This document shows, piece by piece, positions 33,762 through 43,402 of a stretch of 64,000 bases of DNA. A program made the position numbers and the translations under genes. A model generated the notes under the pieces. It saw nothing but the letters and a program-made list of their open reading frames with translations, was not told where the DNA came from and did no database searches. Source of the stretch: Symbiodinium natans (Eukaryota > Sar > Dinophyceae > Suessiales > Symbiodiniaceae); assembly GCA_905221605.1 (NCBI GenBank), contig CAJNDS010002460.1, positions 123,624-187,623 on the forward strand. The letters are read 5' to 3'. Within the stretch, counting starts at the first letter, position 1, and every line of letters begins with the position of its first letter.

Positions 33762-34032
33762 TTGGTTTAGGGTTTAGGGTTTAGGGTTTAGGGTTTAGGG
33801 TTTAGGGTTTAGGGTTTAGGGTTTAGGGTTTAGGGTTTAGGGTTTAGGGTTTAGGGTTTAGGGTTTAGGGTTTAGGGTTTAGGGTTAGGGTTTAGGGTTT
33901 AGGGTTTAGGGTTTAGGGTTTAGGGTTTAGGGTTTAGGGTTTAGGGTTTAGGGTTTAGGGTTTAGGGTTTAGGGTTTAGGGTTTAGGGTTTAGGGTTTAG
34001 GGTTTAGGGTTTAGGGTTTAGAGTTTAGGGCT
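33762..34032. repeat. Longest TTTAGGG array, ~38 copies
   Basis: Nearly perfect for ~270 bp with one 6-mer unit. Lies upstream of the exon that may carry the start codon at 33747. Confidence 0.95.
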
Positions 34033-34131
34033 TAGGGTCCAGAGGGCTTTAGGGTGTTGGGGTTTAGGGGTTTAGGGTTCGGGGGTTTAGGACTTTGATC
34101 TGAGATTACGGCTTAAAGTTCTAAGTGGGTA

Positions 34132-34183
34132 ACCGTGCGGCTGTAAGAGGCGGTCCCCTTTCTTGTCGGGGGCTTTGGGGTTT
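34132..34183 (-). CDS. Short Lys/Pro-rich exon
   Basis: Reads NPKAPDKKGDRLLQPHGY after TTGCAG. A further possible exon lies at ~34545-34600. Gene not assigned. Confidence 0.35.
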
Positions 34184-35002
34184 ACTGCAATCAGCTGCGA
34201 GGTTTAGGCGTTCAGGGTTTAGGGTTTAGGGTTCAGGGTTTAGGGTTTAGGGTTTAGGGTTTAGGGCTACTATGACCCAGAGTAGGCCCTTATTCCGTCT
34301 GGGGCAGAGTTTGGATTTGAGCTCATTAGCACCTTTGCACCCTAAATCCGCAAGTCCGTAAAGTTTCTAAATCCCGGTGAACCTAGACTCCCTACTATAG
34401 AGTCTGGGGTCGCAGCCTAAACCCCAAACCCCAAACCCTAAACCCTTAACCCTCAGACCTGTTTGGGGTTTAGGGTTTAGGGTTTAGGGTTTAGGGTCTA
34501 GGGTTTAGGGTTTAGGGGCAAAAGGGTACCCACCGGGCCAGCAAGGATGCGTCCCATCCCAGAAGCTGCGAACCCAGGGGCTGACGAAAGCCCACACTCC
34601 CCAAACCCTAAACCCTAAACCCTAGTCCTAAACCCTAAACCCTAAACCCTAAATCCTAAACCCTAAACCCCAAACCCTAACTCCTAAACCCCAAATCCTA
34701 AACCCTAAACCCTAAACCCTAAATCCTAAACCCTAAACCCCAAGCCCTGAACCCGAAACTTTGACTTTGAGCCCTAAATGCTGAACTCTAAAATGACAAA
34801 CTGCGTACACCCGAAGCCCTAGCAATCTACATCCTCATCCCCTGAGAGCCTGATACACTTAAATGTACCTACCCTGACACCGACTCCTTAAATCCGGAAA
34901 TTCCTCAACCCTTAAAATCCCTAAAACCCTAAAACCCTAAAAACCTAAAACCCTAAACCTAAAACCTAAACCCTGAAACCCTAAACAAACCCTAAACCCT
35001 GT

Positions 35003-35107
35003 GCAGCCAAGTCACTGAAGCGAAACCTGGGCTTCGGGTTTATGAGGTTCAGAATTTCCGCGGGCTTCAGTTCACAACCCTGGCAGAGATAACGCAACCA
35101 TAGGGAA
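35003..35107 (-). CDS. Exon with CxxC
   Basis: A 34-codon open frame, YLCQGCELKPAEILNLINPK..., continuing RFRFSDLAAQ. Contains one C-x2-C pair. Unknown protein; strong coding character. Confidence 0.45.
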
Positions 35108-35334
35108 CCTAAACCCTACAAGGGTTTTCTAGGGCCCCTGAACCCTAAGCCCTAGCCGCCCTAGCCCTAACACCCTAAACCCTAATATCCTAAACCCTAA
35201 ACCTAAACCCAAACCACCTAAACTTCCTAAGCCATTCAAGTCCTGCAAAGCCCTAAGCCCTAAACTTCCTAAACCGGTTATCTGATATGTTCACTTCAGG
35301 CTGAGGAAATCATATCATTAAGGAGCCCCTGAAC

Positions 35335-35413
35335 ACTGATTGGGGTTTGGGGTTTGGGGTTTGGGGTTTGGGGTTTGGGGTTTGGGGTTTGGGGTTTAGG
35401 GTTTAGGGTTTAG
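35335..35413. repeat. GGGGTTT array
   Basis: About 8 copies of GGGGTTT, then TTTAGGG. Confidence 0.9.
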
Positions 35414-35812
35414 GGGCACGGTTTCGGGGGACCCGCTGAGCAGGGCCCCCAGAATTCGAAGTAGCTGCTGCCAAGGGGCGTGATTCCTGGCGCGTGCGCC
35501 TGAAGAACGCTGTTGTCCTTGGGAGGCCCATCCGCGCTACTAAAACCTCAACCTATCACTACAAACCTACACCCCTGCACCCGAAACCCCGAAGCATAAA
35601 CCCTAAACCGTAAAGCCCGAAAACTCCTACAGGCCTAAGCCCGAAAACCCCAACAACCCCCGTAGACCCGAAAACCCCTGAAGCCCTACCAACTCTAAAC
35701 CCCTAAACCCTTGAACTTCCACTCACCTTAAACCCTAAACCCTAAACCCTAAACCCTAAACCCTAAACCCTAAACCCTAAACCCTAAACCCTAAACCCTA
35801 AACCCTAAACCC

Positions 35813-37319
35813 CTATGCCCTTTTGCCAGCTGATGCCCGTCGAGCTTCGACCAAGTACTCGGCAGGACCCGACTCGGCCAGTTCGAGGTTCTTCTCCTTT
35901 TTCAGCTTTTGTTGGGAAGTTTGTGGCTTCAGGGCTGAGGGTTCCTAAACCGTAAACCCTAAACCCTGAGCCCTAAACCCTAAACCCTAAACCCTAAACC
36001 CTAAACCCTAAACTGCAATTAGGGCTTCTGGCTTTAGAATTAGGGTTTAGGGTTTAAGGTTTAGAGTTTAGGGTTTAGGCCGTTGTTCCTCTAGGCGCAG
36101 CCTGGGGGACCAAGCGCCACGCCGCAGGCTAAGTTGTATCATTCACATGCGCGCATGTATATGGGGGCTTCCGAAAATAGTTTTTTTTTTTTTTTTTTTG
36201 GGGGGGGGGGTCCCTTCAAGGGGACTCTATTCTATTTGGGGTATGAAAGGGTTACCCTATTTTGGGACATGCCCATATAGGGGTGCGGTTCCATCTCTGA
36301 CTACAATTCTACACCGGTTCACTCCTCAGCTCTATGTCTTCTTCAACCCTACCTTAGGAACCCCAAAACCTACCTTTTGAAGGTGCAAAACACTTCATTG
36401 GATTCTCAGGTTGGGGAACCTGCAAAAAAGTAGGTTTGGATTCTCAAGGTAAGCCCTAAACCCTGTATCTTTCGTATAATGCAATGCGGAGTTCGGTACC
36501 CCTGAGAATACGGTGTGTAGGGTTCAGGGCTTGGGGTTTCGGGGCTTTCGGGCTTAGGGTTTAGGCCCTCTGTCCTCCCGCGCTTGCTCCACCATGAGCG
36601 CCTGTGACGGCTATGGGTTTAGGGTTTCGGGTATTAGGGTATTAGAGTTTAGGGTTTAGGGTTTAGGTTTAGGGTTTAGGTTTAGGGTTTAGGGTTTAGG
36701 GTTTAGGGTTCAGGGTTCAGGGTTCAGGGTTCAGGGTTCAGGGTTCAGGGTTCAGGGTTCAGGGTTCAGGGTTCAGGGTTTCGGATTTGGGGGGGGGGGG
36801 GGTTGGGCTTGGGGTTCAGGGTAATCCCCTCCTCTCGTAACATTCAACCCCCACTAGTATTAAACACTCCCAGTACGGCTATATTGTAGTATATGGCTTT
36901 GGGCAACCTGTTGAAGATCCCTGAGGTGGTATCAGGGCCAGATTTGGAGTACATTAAGGGCAACATGCAGCGTTGCAACCTTACACACACGAGTCTTCGT
37001 CCCGTGACGGTTTGGGTTTAGGGTGAAGAGTTGCGGGTTTAAGGCGTAGTTGTCCAGTAACCTGGGGGAACTAAAGGTTAACCTTTGGGATTATAAGGGG
37101 ATGATATTACCCCAAAAAGGTTAAAGCGCGACGTGTGCACAGCCAGTCCCCGGCGTCCCTAAAACCTAAAACCTAAACCCTAAACCCTAAACCCTAAACC
37201 CAAAAAGGTTAAAGGTTACCTACTCTACAACTAGGAAGGGGTGTAGGGGGCTGAAGACTCGCTCGCTCGTCTGGCCTCCTTGGCCATGTAAGCCACTTCT
37301 CGAACAGCCTCGATGTCGG
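35813..37319 (-). CDS. 3' part of a helical, charged protein
   Basis: Terminal exon 35813-35905 is exactly 31 codons: LKKEKNLELAESGPAEYLVE..., ending AGKRA and TAG. Upstream: 36566-36601 (ALMVEQAREDRG), ~36850-36985 (LPLMYSKSGPDTTSGIFNRL) and 37258-37319 (DIEAVREVAYMAKEARRASE). Gaps hold TTTAGGG, GGTTCAG arrays and introners. No family is recognised. Confidence 0.45.
36350..36451. mobile_element. TACCTTAAGAACCCC element copy 3
   Basis: TACCTTAGGAACCCCAAAACC...AGTAGGTTTGGATTCTCAAGGTA. Confidence 0.55.
36640..36782. repeat. TTTAGGG then GGTTCAG array
   Basis: About 10 perfect GGTTCAG units after TTTAGGG units. Confidence 0.9.
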
Positions 37320-37463
37320 GTTTAGGGTTTAGGGTTTAGGGTTTAGGGTTTAGGGTTTAGGTTTTAGGGTTTAGGGTTTAGGGTTTAGGGTTTAGGGTTT
37401 AGCCCGAAACCTTAAAGCCTACACCATGAACCCTCCGAAAACACCCCACACCACGGGCGAAAC

Positions 37464-37565
37464 TTGGCATGTTCCCCGTTTATACTAACAGTCCTCAATA
37501 GGGATTACATTTGGGGGTACTGTAATCCCTTTTAAGGACTGCTAGTACAAGAAGGAAGATCCCAA
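37464..37565. mobile_element. TTGGGATGTTCCCC element copy
   Basis: TTGGCATGTTCCCC...GAAGATCCCAA with ACTAACAGTCCTCAATAGGG and CCCTTTTAAGGACTGCTAGT arms. Confidence 0.6.
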
Positions 37566-38019
37566 TGTGACGCCCTGAGACCAAAACCAACCCAAATTTA
37601 TCCATGAAGGTACTTTGTGGGTGGGGTACCTGGGGGGTTGCAGATGGGTGCCGTGGAGGTTAGGGTTTAGGGTTTAATTAGGTTCAGGGTTCCGGGTTTA
37701 GGGTTTAGCGTTGAGAGCCCCTGCAAGCCCTTTCATACCTAAACACCCCTTGAACCTGGGGAGGTGGACGCGTGAAGGTGTCCTACCCTAAACCCAAAAT
37801 CCTACAATAAATACATCCCGTTTAGGGTTTAGGGTTCAGGGTTCCTGGGCCCTATGTATCTTGCACGGGACTCCGCCCCCTAAAGCCTAAAGCCTTAATT
37901 ACACGAAACCCCCCCCCCCCCCCGACCCCCAAGCGGCCCAGCGATTGAAGGCAGTGAGGTCTCAGATTCCCACACAGCTTTTTTCCCATAGTGGTTCGCT
38001 AGGGCTGAGCTGTAAACCC

Positions 38020-38260
38020 CTCCCCTAACATTAAACCCCCCCCCCTACCCCCGAATGTGAACAAAAACCCAAGAAACTGCAATCTAGCTATAATGGGGGA
38101 AGTGTTTTCACATTTGGGGGTAGTATTTCTATATAGGGGCCCTTTTTTATATAAAATTAGCTAAAAAAAAGGTAGGGGGGGGGGTTTAACATTCGGTGGA
38201 TTTTGGTGGAGGGGATTAAACCCCAAAAAACCGGAAAAAAACGCGGTGGGGGGTTTACGA
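38020..38260. mobile_element. Long inverted-repeat element with AT-rich core
   Basis: ATTAAACCCCCCCCCCTACC and GGTAGGGGGGGGGTTTAA form the outer arms; inner GAATGTGAACAAAAAC / TGTTTTCACATTTGGGGG. Flanked on the right by a possible exon. Confidence 0.5.
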
Positions 38261-38267
38261 TTGTCAA

Positions 38268-38310
38268 GGCGGACACATCGAACCGCCGACCAGTTCGTCT
38301 TGCAAAGTTG
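38268..38310 (-). CDS. Possible short exon
   Basis: Reads LQDELVGGSMCPP then TGA, next to a long inverted element at 38020-38260. The stop may lie in an intron instead. Confidence 0.3.
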
Positions 38311-38785
38311 ATTTAGGGTTTAGGGTTTTAGGGTTTTAGGGTTTTAGGGTTTCAGGGTTTTAGGGTTTTAGGGTTTTAGGGTTTTTTAGGGTTTTGGGGT
38401 TTTGGGGTTTTAGGGTTTGGGATGTAGTGTGTAGGGTTTTTTAGGGTTTTAGGGTTTTAGGGTTTTAGGGTCTTAGGGTTTTAGGGTTTTTTAGGGTTTT
38501 AGGGTTTAGGGTTTTAGGGTCTTAGGGTCTTAGGGTTTTAGGGTTTTAGGGTTTTAGGGTTTTAGGGTTTTAGGGTTTTAGGGTTTTAGGGTTTTAGGGT
38601 TTTAGGGTTTTAGGGTTTTAGGGTTTTAGGGTTTTAGGGTTTTCGGGTGATAAGGGTTTTAGGGCTTTAGGGTTTTGGGGTTTTAGGGTGTTAGGGTTTT
38701 AGGGTTTTAGGGTTTTGGGGCTTTAGGGTTTTAGGGTTTTAGGGTCTTAGGGTCTTAGGGTTTGGGATGTAGTGTGTAGGTTTGA
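38305..38785. repeat. GGGTTTTA octamer array
   Basis: About 55 units of GGGTTTTA with GGGTCTTA, GGGTTTTTTA and GGGTTTTG variants. The phrase GGGATGTAGTGTGTAGG occurs twice (38420, 38763), so a ~340 bp block was duplicated. Confidence 0.9.
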
Positions 38786-38934
38786 GGGTTGGGTTTCGGG
38801 AGCTAGGAGCCCTTTAGCATCCATGAAAGAGTTGCACTCGGGAGATATGCGGTAGATTTTTTCCCACTTCCCTATTCAACACATGCAAGAGAACCAGGAG
38901 CTACCAACTTCGGCCCGAAGATTCGCCCGTGTTC

Positions 38935-39218
38935 AGGGTTCAGGGTTCCGTGTTCAGGGTTCAGGGTTTAGGGTTTAGGGTTTTAGGGTTTAGGGTTTAG
39001 GGTTTAGGGTTTAGGGTTTAGGGTTTAGGGTTTAGGGTTTAGGGTTTAGGTTTTAGGGTTTAGGGTTTAGGGTTTAGGGTTTAGGGTTTAGGGTTTAGGG
39101 TTTAGGTTAGGGTTTAGGGTTTAGGGTTTAGGGTTTAGGGTTTAGGGTTTAGGGTTTAGGGTTTAGGGTTTAGGGTTTAGGGTTTAGGGTTTAGGGTTTA
39201 GGGTTTAGGGTTTAGGGA
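38935..39218. repeat. TTTAGGG array
   Basis: About 35 copies with two irregular units, in front of an island at 39220. Confidence 0.95.
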
Positions 39219-39237
39219 TTTGGGTTCATCCAAACCA

Positions 39238-39336
39238 GTCTTTTTGGGCCGACGCTAGAGCGACAATGGCAGAGCGAAGATGGCCAATGCCAGGCATGGC
39301 AAATCAAGCCTCCCAAAACCCACATTGGCTTCCCTA
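39238..39336 (+). CDS. Possible plus-strand exon
   Basis: The plus frame reads MAERRWPMPGMANQASQNPH, then LP and TAA. One of few islands where plus is the clearer strand, but it is short and has no clear splice sites. Confidence 0.25.
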
Positions 39337-39381
39337 AACCCTAAACTCGAAACCCTAAACCCCGAATGGTCAGTTTCCCTA

Positions 39382-39446
39382 AATTATGGTCCCTTTTTGG
39401 GGTACCCTTATCTTAGGGGCCGCGTTTTACTGGTAGCCCCAAAAGG
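39382..39446. mobile_element. AATTATGGTCCCTTTT element copy
   Basis: AATTATGGTCCCTTTTTGGG, then ACCCTTATCTTAGGGGCCGC and TACTGGTAGCCCCAAAAGG. The 6373-6445 relative also holds GTGCCGCCTTATACTGGTTA. Confidence 0.5.
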
Positions 39447-39475
39447 TTTAGGGTTTAGGGTTTAGAACGTCTTAC

Positions 39476-42400
39476 AGGGGGCGAGTGCTTTAAGCCCTTT
39501 GTGCCCAGTGCCCAGGCCCGGGCCTGCTCAGCCATGGCCTGCGCAGCAGGTGGCATTGGGCGGCCACCGAATCCTTTGCGGCTGTGGGGTTTGACGAGGC
39601 CCTTGCATCAGTTAAGGAGCCTAAGCCCTAAACCCTAAACACTGAAGTCGCTGAATCGTAAACCTTAAACCCTAAACCCCAAACCCTAAACCCTAAACCG
39701 TAAACCGCAAACCGTAAACCCTAAACCCTTCTGAAAAGCCTTCCGGTTGCCCTGAAGCCTCAGACCTCTAAAGGCCTCAGTCTTGAGATAGCAGGGGCTG
39801 CCAGGGTCAAACAATTGAAACCGAAAATCTAAACCCTCAAGCCCCTGTAACTTGAAATTATTCGACAGTTGAAAAAAGAAACGTTCCTCGACACTTTGTC
39901 CTCGAAACTTTCCGCGGACCTGAAACTTTAATAATTTCAATAAATTTTAAACCCAAGCCCTAGGCCCTAAGCCCTCAACCCTAAACCCCAAGACCCTAAA
40001 CTCTGAGCCCTTAAAGTGCAGCATGAGTCCGTACGCCGAGGTGCGGAAAGGCTCCGACTCAAAATTGTCACTCCTGGGTCTATAGGATTTAGGGTTTAGG
40101 GGTTTCGGGGTTTAGGGTTTCGGGTTTAGGGTTTTAGGGTTTAGGGGTTGGGGTGTAGGGGGTTGGGTGCTTCGGAGCGTGGGGTGCATCAAAGCTGTGA
40201 ACGGGGTGTGCAGGGTTGCTTAGGGAAAATCACCCCTAAACCGCAGACCCTCGTCGAGAGTTCTGCAGCTTGGTTTCCGGATTGTTGGGTGCTTCGGGTT
40301 GGGAGTTAGGGAGCTTCGGCTTCAGGGTTTAGGGTTTAGGGTTTAGGGTTTAGGGTTTAGGGTTTAGGGTTTAGGGTTTAGGGTTTAGGGTTTAGGGTTT
40401 AGGGTTTAGGGTTTAGGGTTTAGGGTTCCGGGTTTAGGGCTCTTGGTTAAATCTTCAAACGTACGTCCTAAGGTCCTGCAAAGCCTAAGCTCCTGAGCAT
40501 CGCACGCCCCAACTTGCTCTAAACCCTAAACCCTAAACCCTAAACCCTAAACCCTAAACCCTAAACCCTAAACCCTAAACCCTAAACCCTAAACCCTAAA
40601 CCCTAAACCCTAAACCCTGAAAAGCGGGCCTTAGCCCAAATCGACCCTGAATCTGGTTCTTAAGAGGGAGTGTGGCCTCAAGTGTTACTGCAGGGAACCT
40701 GCACCAGGGTTCAGGGTCTACGAGGGATTTGGGAATTAGGATCCCCATGCTTCATGGGATATTCGACAGGGACGCCAGGGACTGATTTCCAGTTGAGGGC
40801 TTTTGGGCTATAGGGTTTCGGCTACGGTTTAGGATTTTCAGGTTTAGGGTTTAGGGGTTTAGGCTTCAGGGTTTAGGGTCTAGGATTTAGGATTTAGGGG
40901 TTTAGAGACAGGGTGCTGGTCAAACTCGGGTTCGACATTCCGCGGTCGGTCGTCATCAGCTCCTCCGGGCGCAGGCGAGTCTTGTGGGAGGTTTCGAGCC
41001 GACCAAGGGTGAACCTATTTCGGGTTTAGGGTTTAGGGTTTAGGGTTTAGGGTTTAGGGTTTAGGGAGCACATTGCGCCGAAATGTAGCCCAATACGCCC
41101 CAGGCCCCAAAACTTCAAGGCCCACACCCCCTGGCCAAAAGGCTATTAGGGTTTAGGATGTAGGGTTTAGGGTTTAGGGTTTCGGGTTTAGGGTTTGGGG
41201 CTTGGGGTTTGGGGTTCAGGGTTTAGGGTTTTGGCGTAGGGTCTCTCCAACTCGAACTGCGTTCAGTTCAAGGCTCTACCGAGCGAATGCAAACACAGAA
41301 GTGACCCGAAAAAGTTGAGCCCCAGGAAGATTGGAATACAACAGATATGTTCTTTCAAGTACCCTTTGGTGGAAGCTCGCCGAAACCAAGAAGCAGAATT
41401 AAATGCCCCCTGAACAGCCCGACGTCCTTGCGGGTAGCCACTGGCATCTCCTTTTCTCCAGGCGAACTGCCGCCTTTTCTGCTCCTGCAGTTTGTACCGT
41501 CTGTAAATCCTATACCCTCACTAGACCCTAAACCCTAACCCTAATCCCTAAACCCAAAACCCAAAACCCACAACCCTAAACCCTAAACCCTAAACCCTAA
41601 ACCCTAAACCCCAAACGCCACCGGAGTCGGTCCTACCTTCAAGCTCCCTCGTGCACGAGGGTTTGGGAGTTTAGGACTTGGGAGTTTGCAGCTTCTAGTG
41701 CTGAGGTTTAGGGTTTAGGGTTTAGGGTTTAGGGTTTAGGGTCTAGGGTCTAGGGTCTAGGGTCTAGTGCTTAGGGTCTAGGGCTTGTGGTGTTCACGGG
41801 TAGTGGGCTTACAGGGACATGGGCCTCAGTGCTTATAGGGTTTTGGGACCTAGGGGCTGAAGGCGAGAGTCCCCCCCATCAAGTTCCAACGAGACATTCA
41901 TTCATTAGAAGGTCGATCGTACTGGGTTACGAAGAAATGAAACTCCAGATGGTTTGCCCCTAAGCCCTAAACCCTAAACCCCGAACGCTAGACCCTAAAC
42001 CCCGAACCCTAAACCTCTAAACCCTGAACCCTAAACCCCAAACCCTGAACCCGAAGCCCTAACTCACAACCACTGCCCGTGGGCCAACTCTAAACCCCAC
42101 ACCCCAAACGCCAAACGCCAAACCCCAAACCCCAAACCCTAAACCCTAAACCCTAAACCCTAAACCCTAAACCCCAAACCCTAAACCCTATACCCTAACT
42201 CACAATCGGGCCATGTCGGCCCTCGCCTGTTGGTTCTTCTCTGGTAGGACGGAGCGCAGGGCCACGCTGTACATCGCAGAAGCCATGGCCGGGAAGCCTG
42301 TAAACCCTAAACCCGAAACCCTAAACCCTAAACCCTAAACCCTAAACCCTAAACCCTAAACCCTAAACCCTAAACCCTGAACCCTGAACCCTGAACCCTG

Positions 42401-43189
42401 AACCCTGAACCCTGAACCCTGATCCCGCCGCAGATCTCTGCGGGTGAAGGGCCTAGGCTCTGGGTGTGTTCTGCGGGCTTGCTGGGCTTAGGAAGATGTG
42501 GCTTGTGTGGCTCAGGGGTTTAGGGTTTAGGGTTTAGGGTGGCCTGGAGGCAATGTAGGCATGAAGGGCTTCAGGGTTGCGAGAGCTCAAAGGCTCTGGG
42601 GCTTTATGCAACATGGGGGCACGCGCTGGGCATGTGGGTGTGTAACCAGGGTGAGGACTGGAGCAAGCAGCTGGGACGGCAAGCGACACCGAGTCAGGCC
42701 CGATTGTTTCCGCTTCAGGGTTTCGGGTCCCTAAACCCCAAAAACACCCAGAGCACCAATTCCTAAACCCTTTCTCCCCTAACAGTCCCATATTCGGGGT
42801 CTCTTGTGGGTGTGTTGGGGGGGAGGGAGGAGAAGCCTAAACCCTAAACCCTAAAACCTACACCCTGAACCCTGAACCCTGACTAAACCGGGACTCCGAG
42901 CTCCCCTAGGGTTTAGGGTTTAGGGTTTAGGGTTTAGGGTCTAGGGTCTAGGGTCTAGAGTAAACTATGGACTGCAAATTCCTGTGCTGGACGTATGTTA
43001 ACATGTTGCCTGTGACTGGACACATCAAACTTGGAGTCTGTGGTGCCACGGTCAGACTGGGACCAACGCTTTTGTACAGCCTGTCAGGGGGTGGCCTGTA
43101 CGTCTACTGTTGAAACACGCAAAAACAGGCCAAAAAACACCCCGTGTAGACAAGTAGCCGGACCACCCTTGATCAAACACTTGCTCGAT
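39476..43189 (-). CDS. Multi-exon gene downstream of the GH17 gene
   Basis: Exons: ~43046-43189 (IEQVFDQGWSGYLSTRGVF..., phase 0 after AACAG), ~42541-42730 (SLAVPAACSSPHPGYTPTCP), 42204-42297 (ASAMYSVALRSVLPEKNQQA, consensus donor GTGAGT or stop TGA), 41426-41500 (YKLQEQKRRQFAWRKGDAS), 40920-41014 (RFTLGRLETSHKTRLRPEEL), ~39999-40072 (SDNFESEPFRTSAYGLMLHF), 39729-39919 (EERFFFQLSNNFKLQGLEGL, 64 codons open) and 39476-39601 (42 codons, GLVKPHSRKGFGGRPMPPAA, consensus donor GTAAGA). Same strand as the GH17 gene and ~200 nt from its stop, so tightly spaced. No family is recognised. Confidence 0.5.
40322..40440. repeat. TTTAGGG array
   Basis: About 15 copies; CCCTAAA in the opposite orientation at 40518-40620. 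Confidence 0.9.
42100..42422. repeat. CCCCAAA/CCCTAAA/CCCTGAA arrays around an exon
   Basis: Two arrays flank the exon 42204-42297; the right one changes from CCCTAAA to CCCTGAA. Confidence 0.85.
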
Positions 43190-43191
43190 CT

Positions 43192-43276
43192 GTTGGATGT
43201 TCACCCTTACACTAACAGTCCTTGATAGGGATTCTACTAGGGCTACTACAAGGACTGTTTGAATAAGGGGGGAACC
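43192..43276. mobile_element. TTGGGATGTTCCCC introner, copy adjoining an exon
   Basis: The minus strand ends GGGTGAACATCCAACAG directly before the exon at 43189 (IEQVFDQ). Inner arms ACTAACAGTCCTTGATAGGG and AAGGACTGTTTGAATAAGG. Confidence 0.6.
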
Positions 43277-43402
43277 CTAAAGCCTAAACCCCAAACCCCG
43301 AACCCCAAACCCCAAACCCTAAACCCTAAACCCTAAACCCTAAACCCTAAACCCTAAACCCTAAACCCTAAACTTAACCCTAAATTGCTTGATCCTGCGC
43401 TT

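Noticed and set aside
33762-34032. A true chromosome end
   Set aside because: Arrays lie inside genes, in both orientations, on both sides of exons; the window continues beyond them.
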